A DNA stretch of 64,000 nucleotides, from NCBI GenBank assembly GCA_963839725.1, contig CAWIWT010000001.1:124001-188000 (forward strand), written 5' to 3'. The position numbers were made by a program, and so were the translations under genes. The notes beneath the pieces are model-generated. The model searched no databases. It was not told the origin of the DNA and saw only the letters and a program-made list of their open reading frames with translations. Shown here piece by piece: positions 43,407 to 52,633 of this stretch. This DNA is from Kumtagia sp963839725 (GTDB lineage Bacteria; Pseudomonadota; Alphaproteobacteria; Rhizobiales; Rhizobiaceae). Each line of letters starts with the position of its first letter. The first letter of the stretch is position 1.

Positions 43407-43573
43407 AATCATGGCTGCATTCCATTCGCTTTTGCGTTATGACCGCCGCAGGGGAGTAGTGGCGGCGGGCCTGACGGAGTAATGTCGGGCAAAAGGCGTG
43501 GTGAGGAGGATCAGCGAAATGGCCAGCAAGATTTCGCGAAGCCGAAATCGGCGCGGACGCGGATGCTTCGAAG

Positions 43574-44575
43574 GTGACCGCCCTTCCGGTGCGTACCGCC
43601 GCAAACACACCAGTACCGCACGGGATAGCTCGCAATCCGGGCATGAAGCTCAATCTCGGCTTTCTGGAATCGGTGCGCAACGTCAATCGCAGCGCGCTGG
43701 AGCGGCGTATCGCGACGCTGACCAAGCGCCGTTCGATCAAGGCCGACAACCAGGCTGCCTGGCTTCTGCGCGCCGTCTCTTGCATGGATCTGACGACGCT
43801 CTCCAGCAACGATACCGACGAACGCGTGCGCCGGCTGTGCGCCAAGGCGGTCAACCCGTTCCGTCCCGACATTGTCGCGGGTCTCGGCATTGCCGGCGCG
43901 AACATCCGCCCGGCGGCTGTCTGCGTCTACCATCCGTTCGTTGCCACCGCTGCCGAAGCCGTGCGCGGCACCGGCATCCATGTTGCCGCTGTCTCTACTG
44001 CTTTCCCGCATGGTTTGGCGCCGCTCGAGACGCGGCTGAAGGAGATTGACGCCTCGGTAAAGGATGGCGCCGACGAAATTGATGTGGTTATTCCGCGTGG
44101 CCTTGTGTTCGGTGCGAAATGGCAGGAGCTCTACGACGAAATCGTCGCCATGCGCGCGGCATGCGGCGAGGCGCATCTCAAGGTCATTCTCGGCACCGGC
44201 GATCTCGCCACGCTGCGTAACGTAATGCTCGCTTCCATGGTGGCGATGATGGCCGGTGCTGATTTTATCAAGACCTCGACCGGCAAGGAGAACGTCAACG
44301 CCACGCTCCCGGTTGGCCTGATCATGGTGCGCGCCATCCGCGCCTATTTCGAGGAGACGGGCTTCCTGATCGGCTTCAAGCCGGCCGGCGGCATCTCGAC
44401 CGCCAAGGCCTCGCTGGACTGGCTCGTGCTGATGAAGGAAGAGCTCGGCCGCCCATGGCTGGAACCGGACCTCTTCCGCTTCGGCGCCTCCAGCCTGCTC
44501 ACCGACATAGAGCGGCAGCTCGAACACCATCTCACTGGCCGCTATTCGGCCAACCACCGCCACGCGATGGCTTGA
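43574..44575 (+). CDS. deoC: Deoxyribose-phosphate aldolase DeoC (long form)
   Basis: Splits 2-deoxyribose 5-phosphate into acetaldehyde and glyceraldehyde 3-phosphate. The 333-residue product shows AAVSTAFPHGLAPL, EIDVVIPRGLVFG, LKVILGTGDL, and the Schiff-base lysine in FIKTSTGKENVNATLPV, then GFKPAGGISTAKASL. The annotated GTG 43574 has no good site. ATG 43519 with GAGGAGGA eight bases upstream is one frame off; removing one T of the TTT at 43532-43534 would join MASKI to EIGADADASKVTALPVRT, so the true start is probably 43519 behind another one-base indel. ALDH follows. Confidence 0.9.
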   Translation: MTALPVRTAANTPVPHGIARNPGMKLNLGFLESVRNVNRSALERRIATLTKRRSIKADNQAAWLLRAVSCMDLTTLSSNDTDERVRRLCAKAVNPFRPDIVAGLGIAGANIRPAAVCVYHPFVATAAEAVRGTGIHVAAVSTAFPHGLAPLETRLKEIDASVKDGADEIDVVIPRGLVFGAKWQELYDEIVAMRAACGEAHLKVILGTGDLATLRNVMLASMVAMMAGADFIKTSTGKENVNATLPVGLIMVRAIRAYFEETGFLIGFKPAGGISTAKASLDWLVLMKEELGRPWLEPDLFRFGASSLLTDIERQLEHHLTGRYSANHRHAMA

Positions 44576-44611
44576 GCCAGTCATCGTTTGCAGAACATGG
44601 CGTTCCTTCAC

Positions 44612-44770
44612 ACCCCCCTCTGGCCTGCCGGCCATCTCCCCCGCAAGGGGGGAGATCAGCTGTCATGTTGGCTTTCGTCAGTCTCCGGCGTTAGGAGAGA
44701 GGCGAAGGCGCGTAAGCTGCTGATCTCCCCCCTTGCGGGGGAGATGGCCGGCAGGCCAGAGGGGGGTGCG
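44612..44770. repeat. Palindromic repeat between deoC and the ALDH gene
   Basis: Arms 44612-44660 and 44722-44770 are reverse complements (CTGGCCTGCCGGCCATCTCC against GGAGATGGCCGGCAGGCCAG). Same family as at 13883 and 56930. Confidence 0.88.
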
Positions 44771-44820
44771 AAGGAACGCTCCCCTTCAAATTGCCTTCCC
44801 ACACCCACTGGGAGACCATC

Positions 44821-47196
44821 ATGAACATTCTCGAACGGTTCAACGTCATGGATTACGGCCCGGCGCCGGAAGCGCGCAACGAAGCCGATGCCTGGATTGC
44901 CGGCCGTGATTTCGGCAAAGCCCTTTACATTGGCGGGGAGTGGAAAGCCGCTGCTTCCGGCAGGACATTCGACGTGCTGGAACCATCGACGACCAAGCTG
45001 TTGGCAAAGGTGTCCGACGCCGGCGCGGCCGACATTGATGCCGCGGTATCGGCAGCCACCAAGGCCCTGGCAAAATGGAGTGCCCAGTCCGGCTACAGCC
45101 GAGCAAAGGTGCTTTACGCCATCGGCCGCGCGATGCAGCGTCACCAGCGCCTGATTGCCGTTCTGGAATCGATCGACAACGGCAAGCCGATCCGCGAGAG
45201 CCGCGACATCGACGTGCCGCTGGCAATCCGCCATTTCATTCATCACGCCGGCTGGGCGCAGGCGCTCGACAGGGAGTTTCCAGGCCACAAGCCGGCGGGT
45301 GTCGTCGGTCAGGTCATCCCGTGGAATTTCCCGCTGCTGATGCTTGCCTGGAAGATCGCCCCGGCGCTCGCCGCCGGCTGCACCGTCGTCTTGAAGCCGG
45401 CGGAGTTCACGCCGCTCACCGCCATTCTGTTCGCGCAGATCTGCGAAAGCGTCGGCGTGCCGAAGGGCGTCGTCAACATCGTGCCTGGCGGGCCGCAGGC
45501 CGGTGCGGCGCTTGTCGAACATCCTGGCGTGCAGAAGATCGCCTTCACCGGCTCGTCCGAGGTCGGAAAGATCATCCGCAAGGCGACCGCCGGCTCGGGC
45601 AAGAAGCTGTCGCTGGAACTCGGCGGCAAATCGGCCTTCATCGTGTTCGAGGACGCCGACCTCGACAGTGCCGTCGAGGGTCTGGTTGACGGCATCTGGT
45701 TCAATCAGGGGCAGGTATGCTGCGCCGGATCGCGCCTCTTGGTGCAGGAAGGCGTCGCCGATGCCTTCATCGCCAAGGTCAAGGCGCGCATGGCCAAGCT
45801 GCGCGTGGGCAGTCCGCTCGACAAGAACACCGATATCGGCCCGCTGGTCGACAAGACCCAGCTCGATCGCGTGCGCGGCCTGATCGAGGCCGGCGCTCGC
45901 GAGGGCGCCGTATGTTGGCAGCCCGATTGCCCGCTGCCGGAGACCGGCTACTTCCACCTGCCGACATTGGCGACCAATGTCGCCCCGGCCAACATTCTCG
46001 CGCAGGAAGAGGTGTTCGGCCCGGTGTTGGCCACGATGACGTTCCGGACGAACGAAGAGGCGGTCGAACTCGCCAACAACACGCGCTATGGCCTCGCGGC
46101 GTCGGTGTGGAGTGAAAATCTCAACGTCGCCCTGCACGTAGCGCCGCAGCTGAAGGCGGGCGTCGTCTGGGTCAACGGCACCAACATGTTCGACGCCTCC
46201 TGCGGCTTTGGTGGCTATCGCGAAAGCGGCTTCGGCCGCGAGGGCGGTAAAGAGGGTATGTTCGAATACCTAGTCGCTCCGTTGCCGCTCGGCGCCGCGA
46301 TCAAGCCTTTCACGGACATCGCGCCGTCGCCGGAGGCCAATGAGGCCTCGCCGGGCATCGACCGAACCGCAAAGCTGTTCATCGGTGGTAAGCAGGTTCG
46401 GCCGGACGGCAATTATTCGATCGCCGTGCACGACCGCAAAGGCAAGGTGGCCGGCGAAGTCGGGCTGGGCAGCCGCAAGGATATCCGCGACGCGGTTTCC
46501 GCCGCGCGGGCAGCGAAGGGCTGGGCGGAGGCGACCGGCTTCAACCGCAGCCAGGTGCTTTATTATCTGGCGGAGAACCTGTCCGCACGCGCCGACGAGT
46601 TTGCGGCGCGGTTGGTGAGCCTTACCGGCGCATCCGCCAAGGCGGCGTGGCAGGAAGTCGATCTGTCCGTCGAGCGCCTGTTCTCCTATGCCGGCATGGC
46701 CGACAAGTTCGAGGGCAGGGTGCATCAGCCGCCGGCCCGCGCCGTCACGCTGGCGCTGCATGAGCCGGTCGGGGTGATCGGCATGGTCGGGCAGGACGAG
46801 CAGCCGCTGCTGGGCTTCATTTCGATGGTGGCGCCGGCGCTGGCCATGGGCAATGCGGTGGTCGCCGTGCCCAGCCAGAAATACCCGCTGCTCGCGACTG
46901 ATCTTTATCAGGTGATCGAATATTCCGACCTGCCTGCCGGTTCGATCAATATCGTCACCGGCCGCACCGCGGAACTTGCCGGCGTCCTGGCCAAGCATGA
47001 CGACGTCGACGGGCTGTGGATCACCGCCGACGCCGAGACCTGCCGCAAGGCGGAGGCGGAATTGGTCGGCAATCTGAAGCGCGTGTGGACTGGCAATGGC
47101 CGCGCCATCGATTGGGCGTCGGACCTTGCCGCCGGCGACACATTCCTGCGCCGTTCGGTGGAGATCAAGAACGTCTGGGTGCCTTACGGGGATTGA
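44821..47196 (+). CDS. Tandem-domain aldehyde dehydrogenase, ALDH16 type
   Basis: The 791-residue protein has a complete first ALDH domain (PWNFPLLMLAWKIAPALAAG, LELGGKSAFIVFEDADLD, catalytic Cys in GQVCCAGSRL, EEVFGPVL) and, from about residue 520, a second shorter ALDH domain that lacks a catalytic cysteine. This layout is that of ALDH16, whose bacterial members are active while the second domain is structural. Next to deoC it could oxidise the acetaldehyde released from deoxyribose 5-phosphate. ATG 44821 is preceded by GGGAGACC. No frame problem is seen. Confidence 0.9.
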   Translation: MNILERFNVMDYGPAPEARNEADAWIAGRDFGKALYIGGEWKAAASGRTFDVLEPSTTKLLAKVSDAGAADIDAAVSAATKALAKWSAQSGYSRAKVLYAIGRAMQRHQRLIAVLESIDNGKPIRESRDIDVPLAIRHFIHHAGWAQALDREFPGHKPAGVVGQVIPWNFPLLMLAWKIAPALAAGCTVVLKPAEFTPLTAILFAQICESVGVPKGVVNIVPGGPQAGAALVEHPGVQKIAFTGSSEVGKIIRKATAGSGKKLSLELGGKSAFIVFEDADLDSAVEGLVDGIWFNQGQVCCAGSRLLVQEGVADAFIAKVKARMAKLRVGSPLDKNTDIGPLVDKTQLDRVRGLIEAGAREGAVCWQPDCPLPETGYFHLPTLATNVAPANILAQEEVFGPVLATMTFRTNEEAVELANNTRYGLAASVWSENLNVALHVAPQLKAGVVWVNGTNMFDASCGFGGYRESGFGREGGKEGMFEYLVAPLPLGAAIKPFTDIAPSPEANEASPGIDRTAKLFIGGKQVRPDGNYSIAVHDRKGKVAGEVGLGSRKDIRDAVSAARAAKGWAEATGFNRSQVLYYLAENLSARADEFAARLVSLTGASAKAAWQEVDLSVERLFSYAGMADKFEGRVHQPPARAVTLALHEPVGVIGMVGQDEQPLLGFISMVAPALAMGNAVVAVPSQKYPLLATDLYQVIEYSDLPAGSINIVTGRTAELAGVLAKHDDVDGLWITADAETCRKAEAELVGNLKRVWTGNGRAIDWASDLAAGDTFLRRSVEIKNVWVPYGD

Positions 47197-47224
47197 GTTG
47201 AAGTGCCGAGCGTTGGCGCTCGGT

Positions 47225-47400
47225 CCAACACCCCTCATCCGACCTCGCTTCGCCCGCCCGCCTTCACAAGGGGAGAAGGCGGGCCTGTCGTCCGTGGGGC
47301 AAGCTTCCTGCGCCTGGGTGGGGCGGCATTCAAACGCCTCCACCTTTCTCCCTTGTGAGAGAAGGTGGCCGAGCAAAGCAAAGGCGGATCAAGGGTGTCG
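47225..47400. repeat. Palindromic repeat before the sulfate operon
   Basis: CACCCCTCATCCGACCTCGC and CGCCTTCACAAGGGGAGAAGGCG (47261-47283) pair with CACCTTCTCCCTTGTGAGAGAAGGTGG (47340-47366) and GGCGGATCAAGGGTG. No gene lies in this 369-base gap apart from the promoter region of cysP. Confidence 0.7.
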
Positions 47401-47494
47401 GATGGAGCAAATCCGATCAAATCACGCAACATTAGAAAAACATTCCCGTTACCGCCCCTTGCAGGCGCAAAAAATGCGGAACCATCCTGGAAAT

Positions 47495-47508
47495 TAGGGA
47501 TTTCCCTA
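47495..47508. promoter_or_regulatory. Palindrome TAGGGA-TT-TCCCTA upstream of the sulfate transporter
   Basis: Perfect six-base arms 57 bases before the cysP start codon. It is a candidate operator for sulfur control; the regulator is unknown. Confidence 0.4.
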
Positions 47509-47564
47509 CGCCCACAATCTCTACTGAAAAGATAGACTAAGCGCCTTATCAATCGGAGGCAGAC

Positions 47565-48600
47565 ATGATCCTCAATCGTAGATCCGTCCTCGCTGCAGCG
47601 CTAATCGCAGGAACCGCCCAATTTGGCGGCACGGGATTCGCCTTCGCCGACGTCACCATCCTCAACGTCTCCTATGATCCGACACGCGAGCTCTACAAGG
47701 AATACAATGCCGCCTTCGCCGCCCATTGGCTGAAGGAAACCGGCGAGACTGTCACTATCCAGGCTTCGCATGGCGGTTCGGGCAAGCAGGCCCGCGCGGT
47801 GATCGACGGCCTTGATGCCGACGTCGTTACGCTGGCGTTGGAAAGCGACATCAATGCGATTGCCGACAGGACGAAGAAAATCCCGGCCGATTGGCGCAAG
47901 AAACTCCCGAACAATTCGTCGCCTTACACTTCGACCATCGTCTTCCTGGTGCGCAAGGGCAATCCAAAGGCCATCCATGACTGGGGCGACCTGGTGAAGG
48001 GCGATGTCCAGATCGTCACGCCCAACCCGAAGACCTCGGGCGGCGCGCGGTGGAACTATCTCGCCGCCTGGGCCTGGGCGCACAAGGAGTTTGGTGGCGA
48101 CGAAGAGAAGATCAAGGGCTACATTGCCGAGCTGTTCAAGCGCGCTCCAGTGCTCGACACCGGCGCACGTGGCTCGCTGACCACCTTCGCGCAGCGCCAG
48201 ATCGGCGACGTGCTGCTCGCCTGGGAAAATGAGGCGGCACTTGCCGGCGCAGAGTTCGGAGCGGACTCGATTCGACATCGTCGTGCCGCCATCCTCGATC
48301 CTCGCCGAGCCACCGGTGGCGCTGGTAGACGGCAATGTCGACGCCAAGGGCACGCGCAAGGTCGCCGAGGCCTATTTGCAATACCTCTATTCCGACGAGG
48401 GCCAGCAGATCGCGGCGAAGCATTTCTATCGTCCGTCCAACCCGGCGGTGGTGCCAGCGGAATCGCTGCAGAAGCTGCCGAAACTCGAATTGACCTCCAT
48501 CGACGACCCGATCTTCGGCGGCTGGGCGAAGGCGCAGCCTTATCACTTCGGTGACGGTGGCATCTTCGACCAGATTTATAAACCGGCGTCCTCGAACTAG
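47565..48600 (+). pseudogene. cysP: Sulfate/thiosulfate-binding protein, one-base insertion near 48267
   Basis: Periplasmic receptor for sulfate or thiosulfate. ATG 47565 begins a signal peptide (MILNRRSVLAAALIAGTAQF) and VTILNVSYDPTRELYKEYNAAFAAHW is a family hallmark; NPKTSGGARWNYLAAWAWA is another. The frame breaks after LLAWENEAALAGAEFGAD and continues with RFDIVVPPSSILAEPPVALVD; one extra base, likely T48267, explains it. Corrected length is about 345 residues. Nothing else is damaged, so error is likely. CysT, CysW and CysA follow. Confidence 0.9.
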
Positions 48601-48610
48601 GCCGGCGGGT

Positions 48611-49474
48611 ATGAGCACCACCACCGTCGCGGCCGCGCGGTGGCAGTTCAAGAGGCCGAGCGTCATCCCGGGTTTCGGATTGACGCTCGGCTTTACGATT
48701 GCCTACCTGACGCTGATCATCCTCATCCCGCTATCGGGCGTCGCCTGGCGCGCTTCCTCGCTTGGCTGGGCTGAGTTCGTTTCCATCGCCAAGGACGAGC
48801 GCACGCTGAATGCGCTCAAGATCTCGTTCGGCGGTTCGCTGATTGCCGCTCTCATCAATGTGGTTTTTGGCACCATCGTCGCCTGGGTGCTGGTGCGCTA
48901 CCGCTTTCCAGGCCGGCGCATCCTCGATGCGGCGGTCGATCTGCCCTTTGCGCTACCCACGGCGGTAGCGGGCATTGCGCTTGCCGCGATCTATGCGCCG
49001 AACGGCTGGGTGGGGCAGTTCCTGACGCCGCTCGGGATCAAGGCTGCTTTCACGCCGGTCGGCATCGTGATTGCTCTTGTCTTCATCGGCCTTCCCTTCG
49101 TGGTGCGTACGGTGCAGCCGGTCATGGAAGAGATCGACCGCGAGGTCGAAGAAGCGGCGGCAACGCTTGGCGCCACGCGCTTCCAGACCATCTCGCGCGT
49201 GATCCTGCCGGGACTTGCCCCTGCAGTTCTGACTGGATTTGCGCTCGCCTTCGCCAGGGCGGTCGGTGAGTATGGCTCGGTGATCTTCATCGCCGGCAAT
49301 ATTCCCTACGTTTCGGAGATTGCGCCGCTGTTGATCATCATCAGACTCGAGGAATTCAACTATGCCGGCGCCACGGCAATCGCGGCGTTGATGCTGATTA
49401 TCTCCTTCGCAATGCTGTTCGTCGTCAATCTGCTGCAGGCCTGGAGCCGCCGGAGGTACGGTTATGGCGGTTGA
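48611..49474 (+). CDS. cysT: Sulfate ABC transporter permease CysT
   Basis: Inner-membrane permease of 287 residues with six segments. VLVRYRFPGRRILDAAVDLPFALPTAVAGIAL is CysT-typical, and EEAAATLGATRFQTISRVILPGL is the coupling motif. ATG 48611 lies ten bases after the cysP stop. It overlaps cysW by 11 bases. Confidence 0.93.
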   Translation: MSTTTVAAARWQFKRPSVIPGFGLTLGFTIAYLTLIILIPLSGVAWRASSLGWAEFVSIAKDERTLNALKISFGGSLIAALINVVFGTIVAWVLVRYRFPGRRILDAAVDLPFALPTAVAGIALAAIYAPNGWVGQFLTPLGIKAAFTPVGIVIALVFIGLPFVVRTVQPVMEEIDREVEEAAATLGATRFQTISRVILPGLAPAVLTGFALAFARAVGEYGSVIFIAGNIPYVSEIAPLLIIIRLEEFNYAGATAIAALMLIISFAMLFVVNLLQAWSRRRYGYGG

Positions 49475-50381
49475 GGCGATAGACAGGGCTTTGCTGGATC
49501 GGTCCATGGCTGGTACGATTGCCGGAGTGAGCAAGGCAGTACCCCCGCGCGCAACCACCGAAACGACCGCGACCAAGGCGGTACTTATCGGTATTGTCTT
49601 GGTTTTCCTTGCTCTTTTCCTGATCCTGCCGCTGATCGTGGTGTTCGTGGAAGCGTTCCGCAAGGGAGCGGGCGAATTCTTCCTGGCGCTTGGCGAACCG
49701 GACACTTTTTCGGCGATCAAGCTCACGCTCACGGTCGCGGCTATCGCCGTGCCGTGCAATCTCGTCTTTGGCGTTGCCGCAGCCTGGGCGATCGCCAAGT
49801 TCGAGTTCAAGGGCAAGGCTTTTCTGACCACGCTGATCGACCTGCCGTTTTCGGTCTCGCCGGTCATATCCGGCCTCGTCTATGTCCTGCTCTTTGGTGC
49901 CGGCAGCTTCCTCGGGCCATGGCTCAAAAGCCATGGCGTGGAGATCCTGTTCGCGGTGCCGGGCATCGTGCTCGCCACCATCTTCGTCACCTTCCCCTTT
50001 GTTGCGCGAGAGTTGATCCCGTTGATGCAGGAGCAGGGCACCGGCGACGAGGAGGCGGCGATCTCCCTCGGCGCTTCCGGCTGGCAGACCTTCTGGTATG
50101 TGACGCTGCCCAACATCAAATGGGGCCTGCTCTACGGCGTGCTGCTCTGCAACGCCCGCGCCATGGGCGAGTTTGGCGCCGTGTCGGTGGTTTCCGGCCA
50201 TATTCGCGGCCTGACAAACACCATGCCGCTGCATGTCGAGATCCTCTATAATGAGTATAATTTCGTCGCGGCGTTCGCGGTTTCCACGCTGCTTGCGGCG
50301 CTGGCGCTGGTAACGCTGGTGCTCAAGTCCATCCTCGAATATCATTACGGCGACGAGATCGCCGCTTCCGCCAAGCATTGA
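49464..50381 (+). CDS. cysW: Sulfate ABC transporter permease CysW
   Basis: Second permease, 305 residues, with six membrane segments, KFEFKGKAFLTTLIDLPFSVSPVISGLVYVLLFG, and coupling motif EEAAISLGASGWQTFWYVTLPNI. The N-terminal 45 residues are variable. ATG 49464 overlaps cysT. Confidence 0.93.
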   Translation: MAVEAIDRALLDRSMAGTIAGVSKAVPPRATTETTATKAVLIGIVLVFLALFLILPLIVVFVEAFRKGAGEFFLALGEPDTFSAIKLTLTVAAIAVPCNLVFGVAAAWAIAKFEFKGKAFLTTLIDLPFSVSPVISGLVYVLLFGAGSFLGPWLKSHGVEILFAVPGIVLATIFVTFPFVARELIPLMQEQGTGDEEAAISLGASGWQTFWYVTLPNIKWGLLYGVLLCNARAMGEFGAVSVVSGHIRGLTNTMPLHVEILYNEYNFVAAFAVSTLLAALALVTLVLKSILEYHYGDEIAASAKH

Positions 50382-50440
50382 CGCATGTCGCCCAAAAGTG
50401 TGACGCGGTTTTGGGAAAACGGCATGCGTAACATGGAAAA
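50382..50440. repeat. Small hairpin repeat GCATGTCGCCCAAAAGTGTG
   Basis: GCATG with CCCAAAA and TTTTGGGAAAACGGCATGC form an imperfect stem (50384-50427) in the cysW-cysA gap. Similar elements are common in Rhizobiales. Confidence 0.5.
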
Positions 50441-50452
50441 TCAGGAGCCCCG

Positions 50453-51565
50453 ATGGACGTTTCCATCCGAAATCTACGCAAGGAATTCGACCGGTTTCCG
50501 GCGCTGCGCAATGTTTCGCTCGATATCCGTTCGGGCGAGCTGATCGCGCTGCTGGGGCCATCCGGCTCCGGCAAGACGACGCTGCTGCGGCTTATTGCCG
50601 GTCTGGAGCGCCCGACAGAGGGCGCCGTCTTCTTCGGCGACGAGGACGCTTCGCAGAAAAGCGTGCAGGAGCGCAATGTCGGCTTCGTGTTCCAGCACTA
50701 TGCGCTGTTCCGCTATATGACCGTTGGCGACAATATCGGCTTCGGCCTCAAGGTACGGCCGGGCGCGACGCGTCCGGCTGCAACCGAAATCCGCCGGCGC
50801 GCTTCGGAACTGCTCGATCTGGTCCAGCTTTCAGGCTTGGAAAAGCGCTATCCAAATCAGCTTTCGGGCGGCCAGCGGCAGCGCGTGGCGCTGGCGCGAG
50901 CGCTCGCGATCGAGCCGAGGGTGCTTTTGCTTGACGAACCTTTCGGCGCTTTGGACGCGCAGGTGCGCCGCGAACTGCGCCGCTGGCTGCGTGAGATCCA
51001 CGATGCCACCGGCCATACGACGGTCTTCGTCACCCACGATCAGGAGGAGGCGCTCGAACTCGCCGACCGCGTCGTGGTGATGAGCCAGGGACGCATTGAG
51101 CAAGTCGGTACCGCCGACGAGGTTTACGACACGCCGAACTCGCCTTTCGTCTACGGCTTCATCGGTGACTCCAGTTCGCTGCCGGTCAAGATCGAATGTG
51201 GCCAGCTCTGGCTGCAGGACCGCGCGTTGGGCCTGACCACGTCCGGCCTGGCCGATGGCGACGCGACGCTCTATTTCCGGCCGCACGATATCGACCTGCT
51301 CGACAGCAATGGTGGCTGCATCGTCGGCACTGTGGCCGCCAGCCGCCGTGTTGCAGGCACGCGTCGCGTCGAGCTTGAGATCGGCGGCGAGCCCCACCGT
51401 GTCGAGATCGAACTGCCGGTCGAGCACCCGGCCGCCAACAAGAACCGCGTCGCCTTCCGCCCCCGCCGCTGGAAGGCGTTTTCGCAGGACGGCGCCGGCG
51501 GTGGTCCGGTGGTCGTCCACAGCCGACCGCGCGAAACCGACACGCTTCTGGCCACTGGCACCTGA
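50453..51565 (+). CDS. cysA: Sulfate ABC transporter ATPase CysA
   Basis: ATPase of the sulfate importer, 370 residues. Walker A GPSGSGKTT, Q-loop in FVFQHYALFRYMTV (CysA type), signature LSGGQRQR, Walker B VLLLDEPFGALD, H-loop VTHDQEEA, and a C-terminal TOBE-like domain including YFRPHDIDLL. ATG 50453 follows AGGAGCCCCG. Confidence 0.95.
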   Translation: MDVSIRNLRKEFDRFPALRNVSLDIRSGELIALLGPSGSGKTTLLRLIAGLERPTEGAVFFGDEDASQKSVQERNVGFVFQHYALFRYMTVGDNIGFGLKVRPGATRPAATEIRRRASELLDLVQLSGLEKRYPNQLSGGQRQRVALARALAIEPRVLLLDEPFGALDAQVRRELRRWLREIHDATGHTTVFVTHDQEEALELADRVVVMSQGRIEQVGTADEVYDTPNSPFVYGFIGDSSSLPVKIECGQLWLQDRALGLTTSGLADGDATLYFRPHDIDLLDSNGGCIVGTVAASRRVAGTRRVELEIGGEPHRVEIELPVEHPAANKNRVAFRPRRWKAFSQDGAGGGPVVVHSRPRETDTLLATGT

Positions 51566-51582
51566 CGGCGCCGTTTGCGTTA

Positions 51583-51716
51583 CCCTCCCCCTTGTGGGGA
51601 GGGTCGACGAGCGGATGGAACGAAGTGGAATTCGCGAGGCGGGGTGGGGGTATATCAAGCATAGACCCCCACCTCGCGCCTGGGCGCGACCCTCCCCACA
51701 AGGGGGAGGGTAAACG
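51583..51716. repeat. Palindromic repeat after cysA
   Basis: TTACCCTCCCCCTTGTGGGG (51580-51599) is mirrored by CCCCACAAGGGGGAGGGTAA (51694-51713); CGCGAGGCGGGGTGGGGGT pairs with ACCCCCACCTCGCG inside. Confidence 0.85.
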
Positions 51717-51887
51717 GCGGCGATCAAATCGCTCATTCCGGCCAACGCACAGTTTTCGCGGGGGTGAATAGAAAATCTCCACCCGAAAACTATTGTCCAA
51801 TCTTTCCAGTTGCTTAGCCTTTCACTTTGTCGATTTTCCGTCGTCCCTATCCCCTCCCCGTGTCGCTCGCGTATTCTCCGCCATAGC

Positions 51888-52046
51888 AGCTTGCCCGGGA
51901 ACGGATGTGCACAACCGAGCATCCAGGCAAGGCGGCGCCGGGTCGGTCGCGCAACGGTAGCGCGGCTTGGGGTGATCCCCCGCAATCTAGACCCGGCCCC
52001 TGATCAAGCTCGTGAGCCGTTCACTCGGCCGGGTTTGGTAAGGGGA
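51888..52046 (+). ncRNA. Possible structured RNA of unknown family
   Basis: Several nested or consecutive stems can be drawn: CTTGCC/GGCAAG (51890-51895, 51926-51931) enclosing GGATG/CATCC; GCCGGGTC/GACCCGGC (51937-51944, 51990-51997, perfect) enclosing CGCGC/GCGCG (loop AACGGTA) and GGGG/CCCC; and CCCCT/AGGGG (51997-52001, 52041-52045) enclosing GCCG/CGGC. The first half of the second unit resembles a tRNA D-arm, but no T-arm is present. I do not recognise a known riboswitch or small RNA. The strand is assumed. Confidence 0.3.
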
Positions 52047-52059
52047 AGAACGTCATGGC

Positions 52060-52320
52060 GGGGCGCGGGAGACTGCGCCACACTTTACTACTTAGGAAGG
52101 CTCGGCCTCGCGCCCCGTCTCCCATCCTGAGCTTGTCGAAGGACGGCAAGGGAAGTTCTTTGACAAAAAGCCAGGGCCGAAAGGCAGCGTGGCAACAAGG
52201 AAGTGTGTCCGAGGCGGCGGCGAAGCGCTTGCCGTCGGGGGATAACCGGCCGGGGGCAGTTTTCCTTCTTGCCACAAGCGGGCGATGCCGCCGCTGGCGG
52301 CAAGAGGGGAGCTGCTGCCC
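52060..52320. repeat. Dispersed repeats incl. copy 2 of the 4.2-kb element
   Basis: 52127-52144 carries CCTGAGCTTGTCGAAGGA, also present as its complement near 40067. 52211-52314 is the second copy of the element at 4158-4275 (GGCGAAGCGCTTGCCGTC, GCCGGGGGCAGTTTTCC, GGCGATGCC, GGCGGCAAG, GGGAGCTG). GGGGCGCGGGAGAC and CTCGCGCCCC form a local stem. No gene is credible before 52445. Confidence 0.6.
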
Positions 52321-52444
52321 GGCTACCGCTTCCACTCCAACCATGAAGCCACGTCAGCACCTTCCGATGGCTATTCTTCAGCGGCGCTGGCGCACCGCCC
52401 GTATCTGCGATAGAAGCCGCCGACCGCAAATCCCGGCTCCCCAG

Positions 52445-52633
52445 ATGCTCCTTCCATTTCGCCTCATCCTGATTGCCGCTGTCTGTGCCTGGCTTGCCGC
52501 ATGCGCGAGCCGCACGACCGCATCGATCCCGCAGGCCGAAGTTCCCGCGCCGACACCCGAGGAAAAGCCCGAACCGCTGCCAGCGGGCATCAAGCCGCTG
52601 ACGATGGAACAGGAAGAGATGATTTCGCAATGA
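52445..52633 (+). CDS. Small putative lipoprotein
   Basis: A 62-residue protein with a lipoprotein signal: hydrophobic LILIAAVCAWLAACA with lipobox LAAC (Cys20), then a proline-rich tail ending TMEQEEMISQ. It would be anchored in the outer or inner membrane facing the periplasm. It starts at ATG 52445; the longer open frame upstream is repeat sequence. The stop overlaps the next start (ATGA). No family recognised. Confidence 0.6.
   Translation: MLLPFRLILIAAVCAWLAACASRTTASIPQAEVPAPTPEEKPEPLPAGIKPLTMEQEEMISQ

Noticed and set aside
51937..51997. Possible tRNA gene
   Set aside because: Has an acceptor-like stem and a D-arm-like hairpin but only 61 bases, no T-arm and no proper anticodon arm.
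52055..52444. Upstream extension of the small lipoprotein to a 192-residue protein
   Set aside because: The extra residues are encoded by dispersed repeats and would bury the lipoprotein signal in the middle of the chain.
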